In this document: positions 56,528-64,000 of the stretch, piece after piece | Layout: every line of letters begins with the position of its first letter | How positions within the stretch are numbered: the stretch's first letter is position 1 | From: Thiotrichales bacterium | Lineage (GTDB): Bacteria > Pseudomonadota > Gammaproteobacteria > Francisellales > CACEW01 | Assembly: GCA_947478525.1 (NCBI GenBank) | Contig: CANJVU010000006.1 | Location: 36,646-100,645, forward strand | Length of the DNA: 64,000 nt | Direction: 5' to 3' | The notes under the pieces: generated by a model | Seen by the model: only the letters and a program-made list of their open reading frames with translations | What the model was told of the DNA's origin: nothing | The model's database searches: none | Program-made: the position numbers and the translations under genes

Positions 56528-58447
56528 ATGTCTACCAAGACCAAAACTAAAAAAGAAACCCATGGTTTTCAAACCGAGGTGAAACAACTGTTACAGTTGA
56601 TGATTCATTCACTATATAGTAACCAAGAAATTTTCTTACGCGAATTAATTTCCAACGCTTCAGATGCTGCCGATAAATTGCGTTTCTTGGCGATTGCTAA
56701 CCCCGAGTTTTTGCCTGCTGGCCAAGAATTGAAAATTGAAATCGTGCCGGACAAAAAAGCCAAGACACTGACTATAAAAGATTTTGGTGTGGGCATGAGC
56801 CATGATGAAGTGATTGAAAATTTAGGCACAATTGCTAAATCTGGTACCAAAGCGTTTATGGAATCGTTGACCGGTGATCAATCGAAAGATTCAAAGTTAA
56901 TTGGTCAATTTGGGGTGGGCTTCTACTCAGCCTTTATGGTCGCAGATAAAGTGACCGTGTTGACGCGTCGCGCTGGTTTAGCAGAGGATCAAGCCGTGCG
57001 TTGGGAATCTGAAGGTCAGGGTGAATACACCATTGAACCTGCCACCAAAGCGGAAGTTGGTACTGAAGTGACCCTGCATTTGAAAAAAGATACTGAATCG
57101 TTTTTAGACACCTGGAAAGTGCGTAACATCATCACCAAATATTCTGATCATATTGCGTTGCCGATCTATATGCCCAAAGCGCCAGAAATTGATGACAAAG
57201 GCAAAGAGCAACCTTCAACCGGTGAATTAGAAGTGGTGAACAAAGCCAAAGCCTTGTGGACGCGCGCCAAGTCTGAAATTACCGACGAAGATTACAAAGG
57301 TTTTTACAAAGACATTTCGCATGATTATCAAGAACCATTGGCTTGGAGTCATAACAAAGTTGAAGGTAAAACTGAATACACCAGCTTGCTGTATCTCCCA
57401 CAACAAGCGCCGTTTGACCTGTTTGACCGTGAACGCAAATCCGGCTTGAAGCTGTATATTCAACGCGTGTTTATTATGGATAACGCCGATATGTTGCCCG
57501 CGTATTTACGCTTTGTAAAAGGCGTGATTGATTCCAGCGATTTGCCCTTGAACGTGTCTCGTGAAATACTGCAAAGCAGTGCAGTGGTGGATAAAATCAA
57601 AACCGCGACGGTCAAGAAAGTATTGGATATGATTGAAAAAATGGCCGAGAAGCAGCCGGAAAATTATGCCAAATTCTGGAAAGCCTTTGGTCAAGTATTG
57701 AAAGAGGGCGTAGGCGAAGATGCGGCCAACCGTGAGCAATTGGCCAAACTCTATCGCTTTGCCTCGACCCATGATGACCAGGCAGAACCTGCAGTGTCGC
57801 TGACCGATTATGTGTCGCGCATGAAAACAGGTCAAAAGCATATTTACTACGTCACCGCGGAAAGCTTTACCGCAGCGAAGAATAGCCCGCATTTGGAGAT
57901 CTTCCGCAAAAAAGGCATTGAAGTATTGCTCTTGACCGATCGCGTTGATGAATGGTTAGTGAGTAATTTAAATGAGTTCGATGGTAAGTCATTGCAGTCG
58001 GTTGCCAAAGGCGATTTGAAACTTGATGAAATCAAAACTTCTGATGCCGATAAAAAAGAAGATACCGAGCAAAAGGCCAAAACGGAAAAGGAATTTGAAT
58101 CAGTATTGAAGCACGCCAAAGAAGTGTTGGGAGATAAAGTTAAACAAGTGCGCTTGACTGATCGTTTGACTGATTCACCGGCGTGTGTGGTCTCAGATGA
58201 TGCGGGGATGAGTATGCACTTGCAACGCTTGATGATGTCCGCTGGACAAAAAATGCCAACCATGGCGCCGATTTTAGAGTTGAATCCGGAGCATTCAATG
58301 GTGCGTACCTTGCAAGAAACGCAAGATGATAGCGTTTTTTCTGACTGGATGTATTTACTTTTAGATCAAGCGCTATTGGCTGAGGGTGGGCAGCTGGAAG
58401 ATCCGGCTGGATTTGTGAAACGAATGAATCGGTATTTGAAAAAGTAA
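56528..58447 (+). CDS. htpG: Molecular chaperone HtpG (Hsp90)
   Basis: ATP-dependent dimeric chaperone. At 639 aa it is usual in length. The GHKL nucleotide-binding pocket is visible as [31 protein letters not shown] near 26-56, [25 protein letters not shown] near 80-104 and [17 protein letters not shown] near 122-138. The middle-domain [16 protein letters not shown] is near 340, and the C-terminal dimerisation domain is normal. AAGGAG precedes the ATG. Its heat-shock promoter makes regulation by sigma-32 likely. Confidence 0.98.
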   Translation: MSTKTKTKKETHGFQTEVKQLLQLMIHSLYSNQEIFLRELISNASDAADKLRFLAIANPEFLPAGQELKIEIVPDKKAKTLTIKDFGVGMSHDEVIENLGTIAKSGTKAFMESLTGDQSKDSKLIGQFGVGFYSAFMVADKVTVLTRRAGLAEDQAVRWESEGQGEYTIEPATKAEVGTEVTLHLKKDTESFLDTWKVRNIITKYSDHIALPIYMPKAPEIDDKGKEQPSTGELEVVNKAKALWTRAKSEITDEDYKGFYKDISHDYQEPLAWSHNKVEGKTEYTSLLYLPQQAPFDLFDRERKSGLKLYIQRVFIMDNADMLPAYLRFVKGVIDSSDLPLNVSREILQSSAVVDKIKTATVKKVLDMIEKMAEKQPENYAKFWKAFGQVLKEGVGEDAANREQLAKLYRFASTHDDQAEPAVSLTDYVSRMKTGQKHIYYVTAESFTAAKNSPHLEIFRKKGIEVLLLTDRVDEWLVSNLNEFDGKSLQSVAKGDLKLDEIKTSDADKKEDTEQKAKTEKEFESVLKHAKEVLGDKVKQVRLTDRLTDSPACVVSDDAGMSMHLQRLMMSAGQKMPTMAPILELNPEHSMVRTLQETQDDSVFSDWMYLLLDQALLAEGGQLEDPAGFVKRMNRYLKK

Positions 58448-58584
58448 GACCGATTTGGCTGTGTGGCAAGTCTTGCGTCGACGCAGGTAACCAAATCGAC
58501 GAGGCATAATTGGGAGCGGGGTGCTGTAAATTTGCCTATCCGGTTTTGAAGAAGGGTCGGTCAGAGTAGGCTGATCAATCGGTC

Positions 58585-59421
58585 TCACTCCGGGAAGCAT
58601 GTTACTGCTTTGGGCGTGATGAGTCCTGTTGTGCGCGGCCCTTCTGCGCTCAGAAAAGAAAGCGGTGATGGTGAGGTTGGCAGTTCTGACACGCGGTCCG
58701 GGCTACTTGCTATGGCGGTTTCGGCTGCTGCGCCATCTGGGCTGGCTTCCCTGTCTGGAACGGTAATTATTGGTTTTAGTTTGAAGTCGATGAGCGTTGT
58801 TTTGATTTTGACAACCAATTTTTTCAAGGCCTCGAGTTGGTTGACTTTGATTTCCTCAAGTGGGGTTTTCATCTCAGCTGCGGAGGTCGTTATTCGCGTA
58901 TTCATTACGCAAATGCTGTCTGATATTCCCAGCATTTCGATAAATAAACTGATCAGCTTGTGTGTTTCGTTTGTCATTGCAATTGTATTATTTAGTGATG
59001 TTATCTTTTCCGCAAGCGGGTTTCTAAGGGTTCCGCCTATTCTTTCTGTAGGGATCGTTAAACTACGGTAGAGCTCTTCTATTGAGCTAACTGTGTGTTG
59101 GATCCCGTCAGCTTCTGGATGCTCGCGTAGTGTGAAAATGAGGGCAGTAATTTTTCCTTGGGGATTTCGCTCCTCAAGAAAAAGGTCTTCTCTGTTTGTT
59201 GTTTGGGCAAAGACGGCTAGAGGATAATCTAAAGCGTTTAGCGGTATGCGTTGATTGATCTCTGTTGTGAGAGTGGCAACTTCAGCCAATAGGCTTTCTT
59301 CTGTTAGAGCGGTAACTTCAGCCAATATTCTTTCCTCTTCTAGTGCTCTTTGTAAACGATCAGCAATATCAGCACCCGTTGCCTGAACGGTTTTCCACAC
59401 AGAATCTATAAATGAAAACAT
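58585..59421 (-). CDS. Unknown coiled-coil protein, 278 aa
   Basis: I do not recognise this protein. The N-terminal 50 residues have Glu/Ala/Leu repeats (EERILAEVTALTEESLLAEVATLT, a near-duplicated LLAEVTALT unit), then a helical core, a second coiled coil near 180-205 (EEIKVNQLEALKKLVVKI) and a Pro/Ser-rich, probably unfolded tail (about 220-278) including LPTSPSPLSFLSAEGP. There is no signal or membrane segment. A strong AGGAGAGG precedes the ATG. Upstream DNA (59422-59650) is markedly A/T-rich. Such features recur in secreted effectors of Legionellales, but nothing here demonstrates export. Confidence 0.65.
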   Translation of the reverse strand: MFSFIDSVWKTVQATGADIADRLQRALEEERILAEVTALTEESLLAEVATLTTEINQRIPLNALDYPLAVFAQTTNREDLFLEERNPQGKITALIFTLREHPEADGIQHTVSSIEELYRSLTIPTERIGGTLRNPLAEKITSLNNTIAMTNETHKLISLFIEMLGISDSICVMNTRITTSAAEMKTPLEEIKVNQLEALKKLVVKIKTTLIDFKLKPIITVPDREASPDGAAAETAIASSPDRVSELPTSPSPLSFLSAEGPRTTGLITPKAVTCFPE

Positions 59422-59674
59422 GTTACCTCTCCTCCATTATGTTTAACGCATACTACATAAAATAATTATTAAATGTCAAGTTAATTTTTAATTATTTGTA
59501 TAGTTTAAATAAAAAATTAAGATTTTATTTTTCATATTTTTGTGAGTAATTTTTATATCTCATGCGCCAGATTAGGGGGTGTAGCGATATTGAAATTTGA
59601 AAGGTCTTAGCAATTTAATTGACTAACGCCAACAGTAACAGCTGGTGAGTCAATTAACTCAGTATTGTAATGGC

Positions 59675-59750
59675 TGGTGTCCCGGACAGGAGTTGAACCT
59701 GTGACCTGCCCCTTAGGAGGGGGCCGCGCTATCCTCTGTGCCACCGGGAC
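59675..59750 (-). tRNA. tRNA-Arg (anticodon CCU)
   Basis: The 76-nt tRNA on the minus strand has acceptor GTCCCGG/CCGGGAC, D arm GGCACAGAGGATAGCG, anticodon loop CTCCTAA (CCU), T loop GTTCAACTC, A73 and CCA encoded. It reads AGG. Such tRNA genes are frequent integration sites, but no integrase or repeated 3' end is visible in the flank. Confidence 0.94.
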
Positions 59751-59768
59751 GAAAGTATTTGCTCGTGC

Positions 59769-59774
59769 ATTATA
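59769..59774 (-). promoter_or_regulatory. Extended -10 promoter of tRNA-Arg (CCU)
   Basis: TGTTATAAT on the minus strand forms an extended -10 element with the hexamer at 59769-59774, 18 nt before the tRNA 5' end. The -35 is weak. Confidence 0.55.
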
Positions 59775-59811
59775 ACATATCATTTTCGTGAGGATTTAAA
59801 AATATTGACGC

Positions 59812-59841
59812 AAAAAAAAGGCCACTGGGAAGAGTGGCCTT
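59812..59841 (-). terminator. Rho-independent terminator
   Basis: AAGGCCACT and AGTGGCCTT form a 9-bp stem with a 6-nt loop, with eight As on the plus strand, i.e. a U-run on the minus strand. Confidence 0.88.
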
Positions 59842-59937
59842 AGGATGAGGAGAAAAATGAGGAGTCCTTTCCGCAGATTCAGTGATTGCTCACTTGCAGC
59901 AAACTCGTTAACGTCCATGTCAATTCGTTTACTGTAT
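59812..59937 (-). ncRNA. Candidate small RNA
   Basis: The minus strand has a perfect TATAAT at 59949-59944, a possible start near 59937, and a strong terminator (59812-59841) 96 nt later, giving an RNA of about 126 nt without a convincing ORF. Its middle contains CTCCTC twice (in AAAGGACTCCTCATTTTTCTCCTCATCC), which could pair with Shine-Dalgarno sequences of target mRNAs. It lies between the tRNA-Arg gene and gene remnants. I do not recognise a known sRNA family. The opposite strand has a 33-codon frame (59857-59958) behind GAGGAG, an alternative reading. Confidence 0.45.
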
Positions 59938-59975
59938 GAAGTCATTATAGCTTGGTAGAAATCGGTTTAATAGCG

Positions 59976-60200
59976 TCAACGGCTTAAAAACGTGTGAGAC
60001 ATTCGCCATTGCTGCGCGATCTCAGGCATGGCCTCTGGTCTGCCAAACAAGGAGCAGCCGCAGGTGGTGCAAAATCCACGATGCACGCCTTTGCCGCTGC
60101 CACCGATGGTGGTGTATTCCGAGAACGGCCCGGTTATTTTTAAACTGTCCGTCAATACCGCTAGAAATGGCCAATAAGCAGAGCCGGTAATGCGTTGGCA
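59976..60200 (-). pseudogene. Fragment of a GFA-family (glutathione-dependent formaldehyde-activating-like) enzyme
   Basis: A minus-strand frame without a start reads CQRITGSAYWPFLAVLTDSL and later HRGFCTTCGCSLFGRPEAMP, the CxxC zinc core of GFA-domain proteins. It stops at 59978. The N-terminal CHC motif and the usual C-terminal strand are missing. Its upstream end runs into an opposite-strand DUF4143 fragment near 60200, so both genes are broken at the same point. Confidence 0.65.
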
Positions 60201-60567
60201 AGTGCCGCTGCAGGAGGGAACCAGTGCCTATGGAGAGGCATTTGAACATTTGGTGTTATTGGAATGCATTAAGCTCTCGGACTATTATCATTTGGATTAT
60301 CAATTTTCTTACCTGAGCAGTAAAGATGGTGCTGAGATTGACGTGGTGGTGGATCGTCCTGGGCAATCGCATTTGTTTATCGAGATTAAAAGCACCACAT
60401 CGGTTAATCAAGAATCTTTACGCACGCTGAAACAGTTATCGCAAGATTTTAAAACGTGTGAAGCGGTTTGTTTTTCACGAGATCCTTATCCAAAGCAATA
60501 CGGTGATGTCACGGTTTACCCTTGGCAAGAGGGGGTAAGTAAATTTTTTACCCGCCAGCAGCTTTGA
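60190..60567 (+). pseudogene. C-terminal fragment of an AAA/DUF4143 protein
   Basis: A 125-codon frame contains PLQEGTSAYGEAFEHLVLLE then FSYLSSKDGAEIDVVVDRPG and HLFIEIKSTTSVNQES. This is the DUF4143 C-terminal nuclease-like half (D..E.DVVV...EIKS). The P-loop and linker are missing, and homology begins abruptly near 60200 where the GFA fragment starts on the other strand. It may be read from ATG 60190 but has no ribosome site. Confidence 0.7.
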
Positions 60568-61353
60568 TTAATTACAAAATTGTTTGATCAACGCTATAAA
60601 TTCCGCTGGTTTTTCAAACTGCGGCATATGGCCACAATGTGCAATCAGCTCTGCGGTGACATGGGGTACGTGTTGCTTTAAAATCTCAATACTTTCGGGT
60701 GGGGCTATTAAATCTTCTGCACCATAAATGCCCAGTAACGGGATTTTGATATTCGCCAAATAGTGCGAGCGATCAAATGCGGCGATGGCTTGATCTTGAC
60801 CGTTATAGCCGGTATCCGATTGTACTTGGTGTAAGGCGCCTTTGACAAAGCTCTCAAGGTGATTAGGGGATTGCAGATAGCTGCTGGCAAATAAAAACGT
60901 CGCCACATTTTTGAGGATGATTTCTCTGGGTACCCTTTGCTTGACCAGTGCTTTATTAATCGAGCGATGCAGTTCACGCAATGCCGATGGCCGCAACGCG
61001 CAGCAGCTGATGATGGCTTTTTTGGCGACATGCGGATGGCGTGCCAACAACGCTTGCAAAACAAATCCACCCATCGAATGTCCGAGGATATACGCATTGC
61101 TAATCTGCAAATGCGCCAGTAACGCTGCTGTGTCATCCGCCATTTGTTCGATCGAATAGGGCGGTTCTGTTACCTGTGTCAACCCAGCGCCGCGATTGTC
61201 AAATACGGTGACGCGATAGTGTTTTGACAAGGGCTCGATTAATTTGAGCCAAATGGCATGGCTAGCCGAAAGCCCAGCAATTAACACCAGATCTTCGCCG
61301 GCGCCGTATTGTTCATAGTGCATGGTTAGGTGGTTGATGGTTGCGGTGGGCAT
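60568..61353 (-). CDS. Alpha/beta-fold hydrolase
   Basis: The 261-aa protein has VLIAGLSASHAIWLKLIEPLSKHYRVTVFDNRGAGLTQ near 22-60 (the RGxG loop), the nucleophile elbow GHSMGGFV near 93-100 (Ser 95), the acid GIYGAEDLIAPPE near 209 and the catalytic His in IAHCGHMPQFEKP near 238-250. The order matches the 3-oxoadipate enol-lactonase/BioH-type group, but no pathway neighbour narrows the substrate. It converges with the DUF4143 fragment. Confidence 0.9.
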   Translation of the reverse strand: MPTATINHLTMHYEQYGAGEDLVLIAGLSASHAIWLKLIEPLSKHYRVTVFDNRGAGLTQVTEPPYSIEQMADDTAALLAHLQISNAYILGHSMGGFVLQALLARHPHVAKKAIISCCALRPSALRELHRSINKALVKQRVPREIILKNVATFLFASSYLQSPNHLESFVKGALHQVQSDTGYNGQDQAIAAFDRSHYLANIKIPLLGIYGAEDLIAPPESIEILKQHVPHVTAELIAHCGHMPQFEKPAEFIALIKQFCN

Positions 61354-61451
61354 GAGTGTCTCCAGTCTTAAGGAGACAATTTTATCATCAATTTTCTTGA
61401 CTTACTACTAAAAGTTGCTACAATAAGGTGGTAAGTATTTTGGAGATTAAA

Positions 61452-61709
61452 ATGGCGCTTAATGCACAAAAAGTATCCGCATCAATCCCTGCCCATTTGC
61501 TGTTTTTTGTCAAAGCGTATAAACAAGAACATCATTTACGAAGTGATTCCGAGGTGATTGCGATTGCGCTGAGAAAATTGGAAAAAACCCATCTCGAACA
61601 GTGTTATGCGAGTGCACAAAAGGATTTGGAAAGTGATGCAACATTAGCTGAAGAAGCTGAGCTTTGGGATAAAACCGCTGGTGATGGTATTGAGCCTGAG
61701 GTGTGGTAG
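61452..61709 (+). CDS. Antitoxin of a type II PemK/MazF pair (RHH-like)
   Basis: The 85-aa protein begins MALNAQKVSASIPAHLLFFVKAYKQE with a ribbon-helix-helix-like pattern (KVSASIPAHLLFFVK, then LRSDSEVIAIALRKLEK), and its acidic C-terminal tail (AEEAELWDKTAGDGIEPEVW) would wrap the toxin. The ATG at 61452 is preferred to a GTG at 61428. It ends 4 nt before the toxin. Confidence 0.8.
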   Translation: MALNAQKVSASIPAHLLFFVKAYKQEHHLRSDSEVIAIALRKLEKTHLEQCYASAQKDLESDATLAEEAELWDKTAGDGIEPEVW

Positions 61710-61713
61710 TATT

Positions 61714-62055
61714 ATGAAAAAAGGACAGATCTATTTTGCAGCATTGGATCCAACGATTGGTTCAGAAATTAAAAAAACACGGCCGGTATTGATTGTCAGC
61801 AATGATGCCAGTAATCGCTATCACTCACTGATCACGGTTATTCCATTGACCTCTCAAGTGGAGCGCGTATATCCTTTCGAAGTCTTGCTTAAATGCGCAG
61901 ACTCTGGCTTAAGCAAAGATTCAAAAGCGCAGTGCAATCAGATTCGCACCATTTCGAAGCAACGACTGATTTCCGAAAAAGCAGTGGGCCATGTTTCAAA
62001 AGAGTTGATGGTAAAAATTCATCATGCTATCCAGTTGCATTTAGACATGGATTGA
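61714..62055 (+). CDS. PemK/MazF-family endoribonuclease toxin
   Basis: The 113-aa toxin has KKGQIYFAALDPTIGSEIKKTRPVLIVSND at residues 2-31 (the RPVLIVS strand) and LITVIPLTSQVERVYPFEVLL near 40-60. GLSKDSKAQCNQIRTISKQRL near 67-87 carries the family's active-site Gln/Arg region. It degrades mRNA when free. Translationally close to its antitoxin. A frame starting at 61681 is not used. The gene appears intact. Confidence 0.88.
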   Translation: MKKGQIYFAALDPTIGSEIKKTRPVLIVSNDASNRYHSLITVIPLTSQVERVYPFEVLLKCADSGLSKDSKAQCNQIRTISKQRLISEKAVGHVSKELMVKIHHAIQLHLDMD

Positions 62056-62063
62056 TTGATATC

Positions 62064-62189
62064 ATGCTCCGCGCGGACGAATCAATATATCGCTTTGAGC
62101 AACAAGCCAATGGTCGGTTGATGCGCCCGGGCAGTGCCTATATTGGTGAGCAAGGGCGCCAGTGGGTAGCGTTGGAACAAAGGTCGTAG
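62064..62189 (+). CDS. Short ORF, possibly a gene fragment
   Basis: A 41-aa frame (MLRADESIYRFEQQANGRLM, then GSAYIGEQGRQWVALEQRS) begins 8 nt after the toxin stop. No ribosome site is clear and no family is recognised. It may be the tail of a displaced gene. Confidence 0.25.
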   Translation: MLRADESIYRFEQQANGRLMRPGSAYIGEQGRQWVALEQRS

Positions 62190-62340
62190 ATACAAAAAAG
62201 GTGTTTGATTGCCTCAAATTCATCTTCATTGAATTGCCGAATGCTGAAACTTAACTGACTATTAATTAGCAGGCTCCATTGACAATACAATCTGAATTAT
62301 ATAATATGAGTTAACTTACTATTTTGGGAAGTTTAAACAT

Positions 62341-63147
62341 ATGTCAAAATTTACAAACTACATCAGAAAGGTTCGAGCAAGCGGACATCACGCCTTCACC
62401 ACTGAGCAAGCCATGTCTGATTTAGACATCTCAGCAGGTGCAGTCCATGCAGCCGCTTTTAGGCTTAAAAAAAAGGGGGAGCTAATCAGTCCTGCCAAAC
62501 AACTGTATGTCATCGTCCCACCAGAATATCATATGCTCGGATGCCTCCCCGCTGAAGAATTAGTGCCTATTTTAATGGAGCACTGGCGTATTCCCTATTA
62601 TGTGTGTCTACTGTCCGCAGCAGCATATCATGGCGCGTCCCACCAAAAGCCGCAAATCTTTCAAGTCATGACTGAGAAACAAATGAAGCCTATTCTTTGC
62701 AGCCAAGTTAAAATTGAATTTATTTACAAAAAGTCGCTTCAAGATTTACCTACTACTTTGAAAACCGTTGGCACCGGATATTTGACTGTTTCGTCTGCTG
62801 AACTTACCGCCATGGATTTACTCACCTATCCAACCCGCTGTGGTGGATTGAATCATACTGCTACGGTTTTATCAGAATTACTGGAGGCTATTGATCCTAA
62901 AGCTCTGCTTGCCCTAATGCAACAATCAAAAGAAACCGCATGGATTCAACGACTGGGACTCATTTTGGAGCGAATTGATTCTATGGATGAAATACGTCAA
63001 AATACGCTTATCAAGGTGATCAAAAATTACCTTGATACAATGCATCCCAGCCCTACTTTATTGGCGCCTAATCTTCCACGCAATGGAAGGAAGCCTCATG
63101 CAAAATGGGCAGTGATTGAGAATACAACGATAGAGAGCGACCTGTGA
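62341..63147 (+). CDS. Type IV toxin-antitoxin antitoxin, AbiEi family (module 2)
   Basis: The 268-aa protein is paralogous to the antitoxin at 39302. It shares the N-terminal winged-helix pattern (TEQAMSDLDISAGAVHAAAFRLKKKGELISPAKQLYVIVPPEY) and WRIPYYVCLLSAAAYHGASHQKPQIFQVMTEKQMKP near 82-117. Its stop overlaps the toxin GTG (GTGA). The 151 nt upstream (62190-62340) hold no other gene. The complete antitoxin next to a shortened toxin suggests that only the antitoxin function may survive. Confidence 0.87.
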   Translation: MSKFTNYIRKVRASGHHAFTTEQAMSDLDISAGAVHAAAFRLKKKGELISPAKQLYVIVPPEYHMLGCLPAEELVPILMEHWRIPYYVCLLSAAAYHGASHQKPQIFQVMTEKQMKPILCSQVKIEFIYKKSLQDLPTTLKTVGTGYLTVSSAELTAMDLLTYPTRCGGLNHTATVLSELLEAIDPKALLALMQQSKETAWIQRLGLILERIDSMDEIRQNTLIKVIKNYLDTMHPSPTLLAPNLPRNGRKPHAKWAVIENTTIESDL

Positions 63148-63836
63148 TTCCACAACCGTATATTGAACGTTGGCGTAAAAACGCACCTTGGCAAACTTTA
63201 GCAATGATCGAACAAGATCTGCTAATCAGCCGTGCTTTAGCTGAACTTTACCAGCAAGAAAAAGTGCAAAACGGACTGGCCTTTCGAGGTGGCACAGCTT
63301 TAAACAAACTTTTTTTACAGCCACCGTCTAGATACTCTGAAGATATCGATTTTGTGCAAATCACTGCAGAACCCATTGGTGACACCATTACCAGCATTCG
63401 CAAGGCTCTAGATCATTGGCTGGGCGAACCAAAACGCAAAATCACTGAGCGGAGCGTCAAGCTAATTTATCGATATCAAGCAATCGATGACAGCCCTGCC
63501 AAGTTAAAAATTGAGATTAATACCACGGAGCACTTTCAAGTTGAGCCCTTACAATACTTTGACTTTAGCGTTGACTCTGATTGGTTTCAAGGGCAAGCAA
63601 TGATTACGACTTATCAACTGAATGAATTAATGGCAACCAAACTGCGCGCCTTATATCAACGTCGTAAAGGTCGTGATTTATTTGACCTCTGGCATGTATT
63701 AGACCAAAAATTAATTGACCCTCAAAAAGTGATAACCATCTTCGAAAAATACTGCGAGGAGAATAACGGAAATATCACACGTGCTCTATTTGACTTGAGA
63801 GTGACAGCTTCGCCAATTAAATCTGCCTGCGAATAA
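63144..63836 (+). CDS. AbiEii-family nucleotidyltransferase toxin, C-terminally shortened (module 2)
   Basis: The 230-aa NTase starts with GTG overlapping the antitoxin stop. Motif I FRGGTALNKLFLQPPSRYSEDIDFV (GG at 49-50, DID at 67-69), motif II KLKIEINTTEHF and LMATKLRALYQRRKGRDLFDLW are intact. After NITRALFD (near 214) similarity to module 1 ends. Sixteen unrelated residues lead to TAA, so about 45 residues of the C-terminal domain are missing. A 3' deletion or recombination near 63790 is likely; activity is uncertain. Confidence 0.82.
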   Translation: MIPQPYIERWRKNAPWQTLAMIEQDLLISRALAELYQQEKVQNGLAFRGGTALNKLFLQPPSRYSEDIDFVQITAEPIGDTITSIRKALDHWLGEPKRKITERSVKLIYRYQAIDDSPAKLKIEINTTEHFQVEPLQYFDFSVDSDWFQGQAMITTYQLNELMATKLRALYQRRKGRDLFDLWHVLDQKLIDPQKVITIFEKYCEENNGNITRALFDLRVTASPIKSACE

Positions 63837-63845
63837 TACAGCTTA

Positions 63846-64000
63846 TCACGCCGCTTTCCTATAAAATCGCCACTGACGAGAGAAATCGATTTTTTCGAGC
63901 AGGAATTTCTTGAAGTTTGGCTCACAAAAAGGATCTTCGAGAAATTCAGTAAGCCCGTCTTTTAAGGCTTGCGAGACAACATACTCGGAGGGTGGTATTC
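63846..64000 (-). CDS. C-terminal end of an unknown protein (cut by window edge)
   Basis: A minus-strand frame is open from the window edge to TGA at 63846. It reads SEYVVSQALKDGLTEFLEDP then KKFLLEKIDFSRQWRFYRKAA. It converges with the shortened toxin at 9 nt. Family not recognised; the frame is consistent with a real C-terminus because it is acidic/basic mixed and without stops. Confidence 0.4.
   Translation of the reverse strand, partial: IPPSEYVVSQALKDGLTEFLEDPFCEPNFKKFLLEKIDFSRQWRFYRKAA

Noticed and set aside
59675..59750. Integration of a genomic island at tRNA-Arg (CCU)
   Set aside because: Gene remnants lie nearby, but no integrase gene or direct repeat of the tRNA 3' end was seen.
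59857..59958. Plus-strand 33-codon frame behind GAGGAG
   Set aside because: No homology is visible and the opposite strand has a better-supported sRNA (TATAAT plus U-tailed terminator). It is kept only as an alternative reading.

Overview
The window is chromosomal DNA of moderate GC content from a gammaproteobacterium. GroEL/GroES, HtpG, DnaX, TopA and AccB/AccC are all of the ordinary proteobacterial type. GroEL, together with the glycolytic cluster and several 'hypothetical' proteins, looks closest to the Legionellales/Coxiellaceae side of the class. That placement is my impression from protein sequence and was not computed. No plasmid or prophage backbone, insertion sequence, CRISPR array or rRNA was seen. 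Four tRNAs (Ser-GGA, Leu-CAA, Arg-ACG, Arg-CCU), the 4.5S SRP RNA and two further candidate structured RNAs are present.

Layout. 1-8.9 kb (minus strand): the C-terminally cut unknown gene at the left edge, then topA-aroQ-accB-accC-dus, a tightly packed operon with overlapping start/stop codons, and ffs-dnaX-ybaB-recR. 9-13 kb (plus): a POT peptide transporter, tRNA-Ser and groES-groEL behind a heat-shock type promoter. 13-21.3 kb (minus): an MFS transporter-methyltransferase-uvrD cluster and a complete arginine-type ABC importer (artPJQM) coupled to midA. 21.3-30.4 kb (plus): a ThiF/rhodanese fusion, an MscS channel behind a structured terminator-bearing leader, and a five-gene carbon-metabolism run tkt-gap-pgk-pyk-fba. 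30.4-36.5 kb: an unknown 469-aa protein, cobalamin adenosyltransferase and LOG proteins, a cysteine hydrolase, a DUF4143 ATPase, and gcvR-bcp-darP.

36.5-64 kb is more mosaic. It holds remnants of AAA ATPases, a Bcr/CflA drug-efflux gene broken by one in-frame TAG next to its TetR regulator, two AbiE-type (type IV) toxin-antitoxin modules of which the second has lost the toxin C-terminus, a PemK/MazF pair, and a scar where a GFA-family fragment abuts a DUF4143 fragment. It also carries tandem PAP2-type membrane phosphatases and a 1500-aa protein that resembles VasX/BTH_I2691-type T6SS effectors, with a periplasmic Sel1-repeat gene immediately downstream. Housekeeping genes (rph, htpG, nnrD, a LysP-like permease) are interspersed.

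How the genes work together: the left part supplies fatty-acid precursor (accBC), DNA topology and repair (topA, recR, dnaX, uvrD) and protein folding. The middle makes the lower glycolytic and pentose-phosphate steps as one transcription unit. The right part is dominated by conflict or defence cargo (toxin-antitoxin modules, a putative antibacterial effector with a candidate immunity gene) and by decaying genes. The best candidate for something under-described is the 48.0-52.5 kb effector/Sel1 pair. After that come the two unassigned structured RNAs (upstream of mscS, and at 59.8-59.9 kb).
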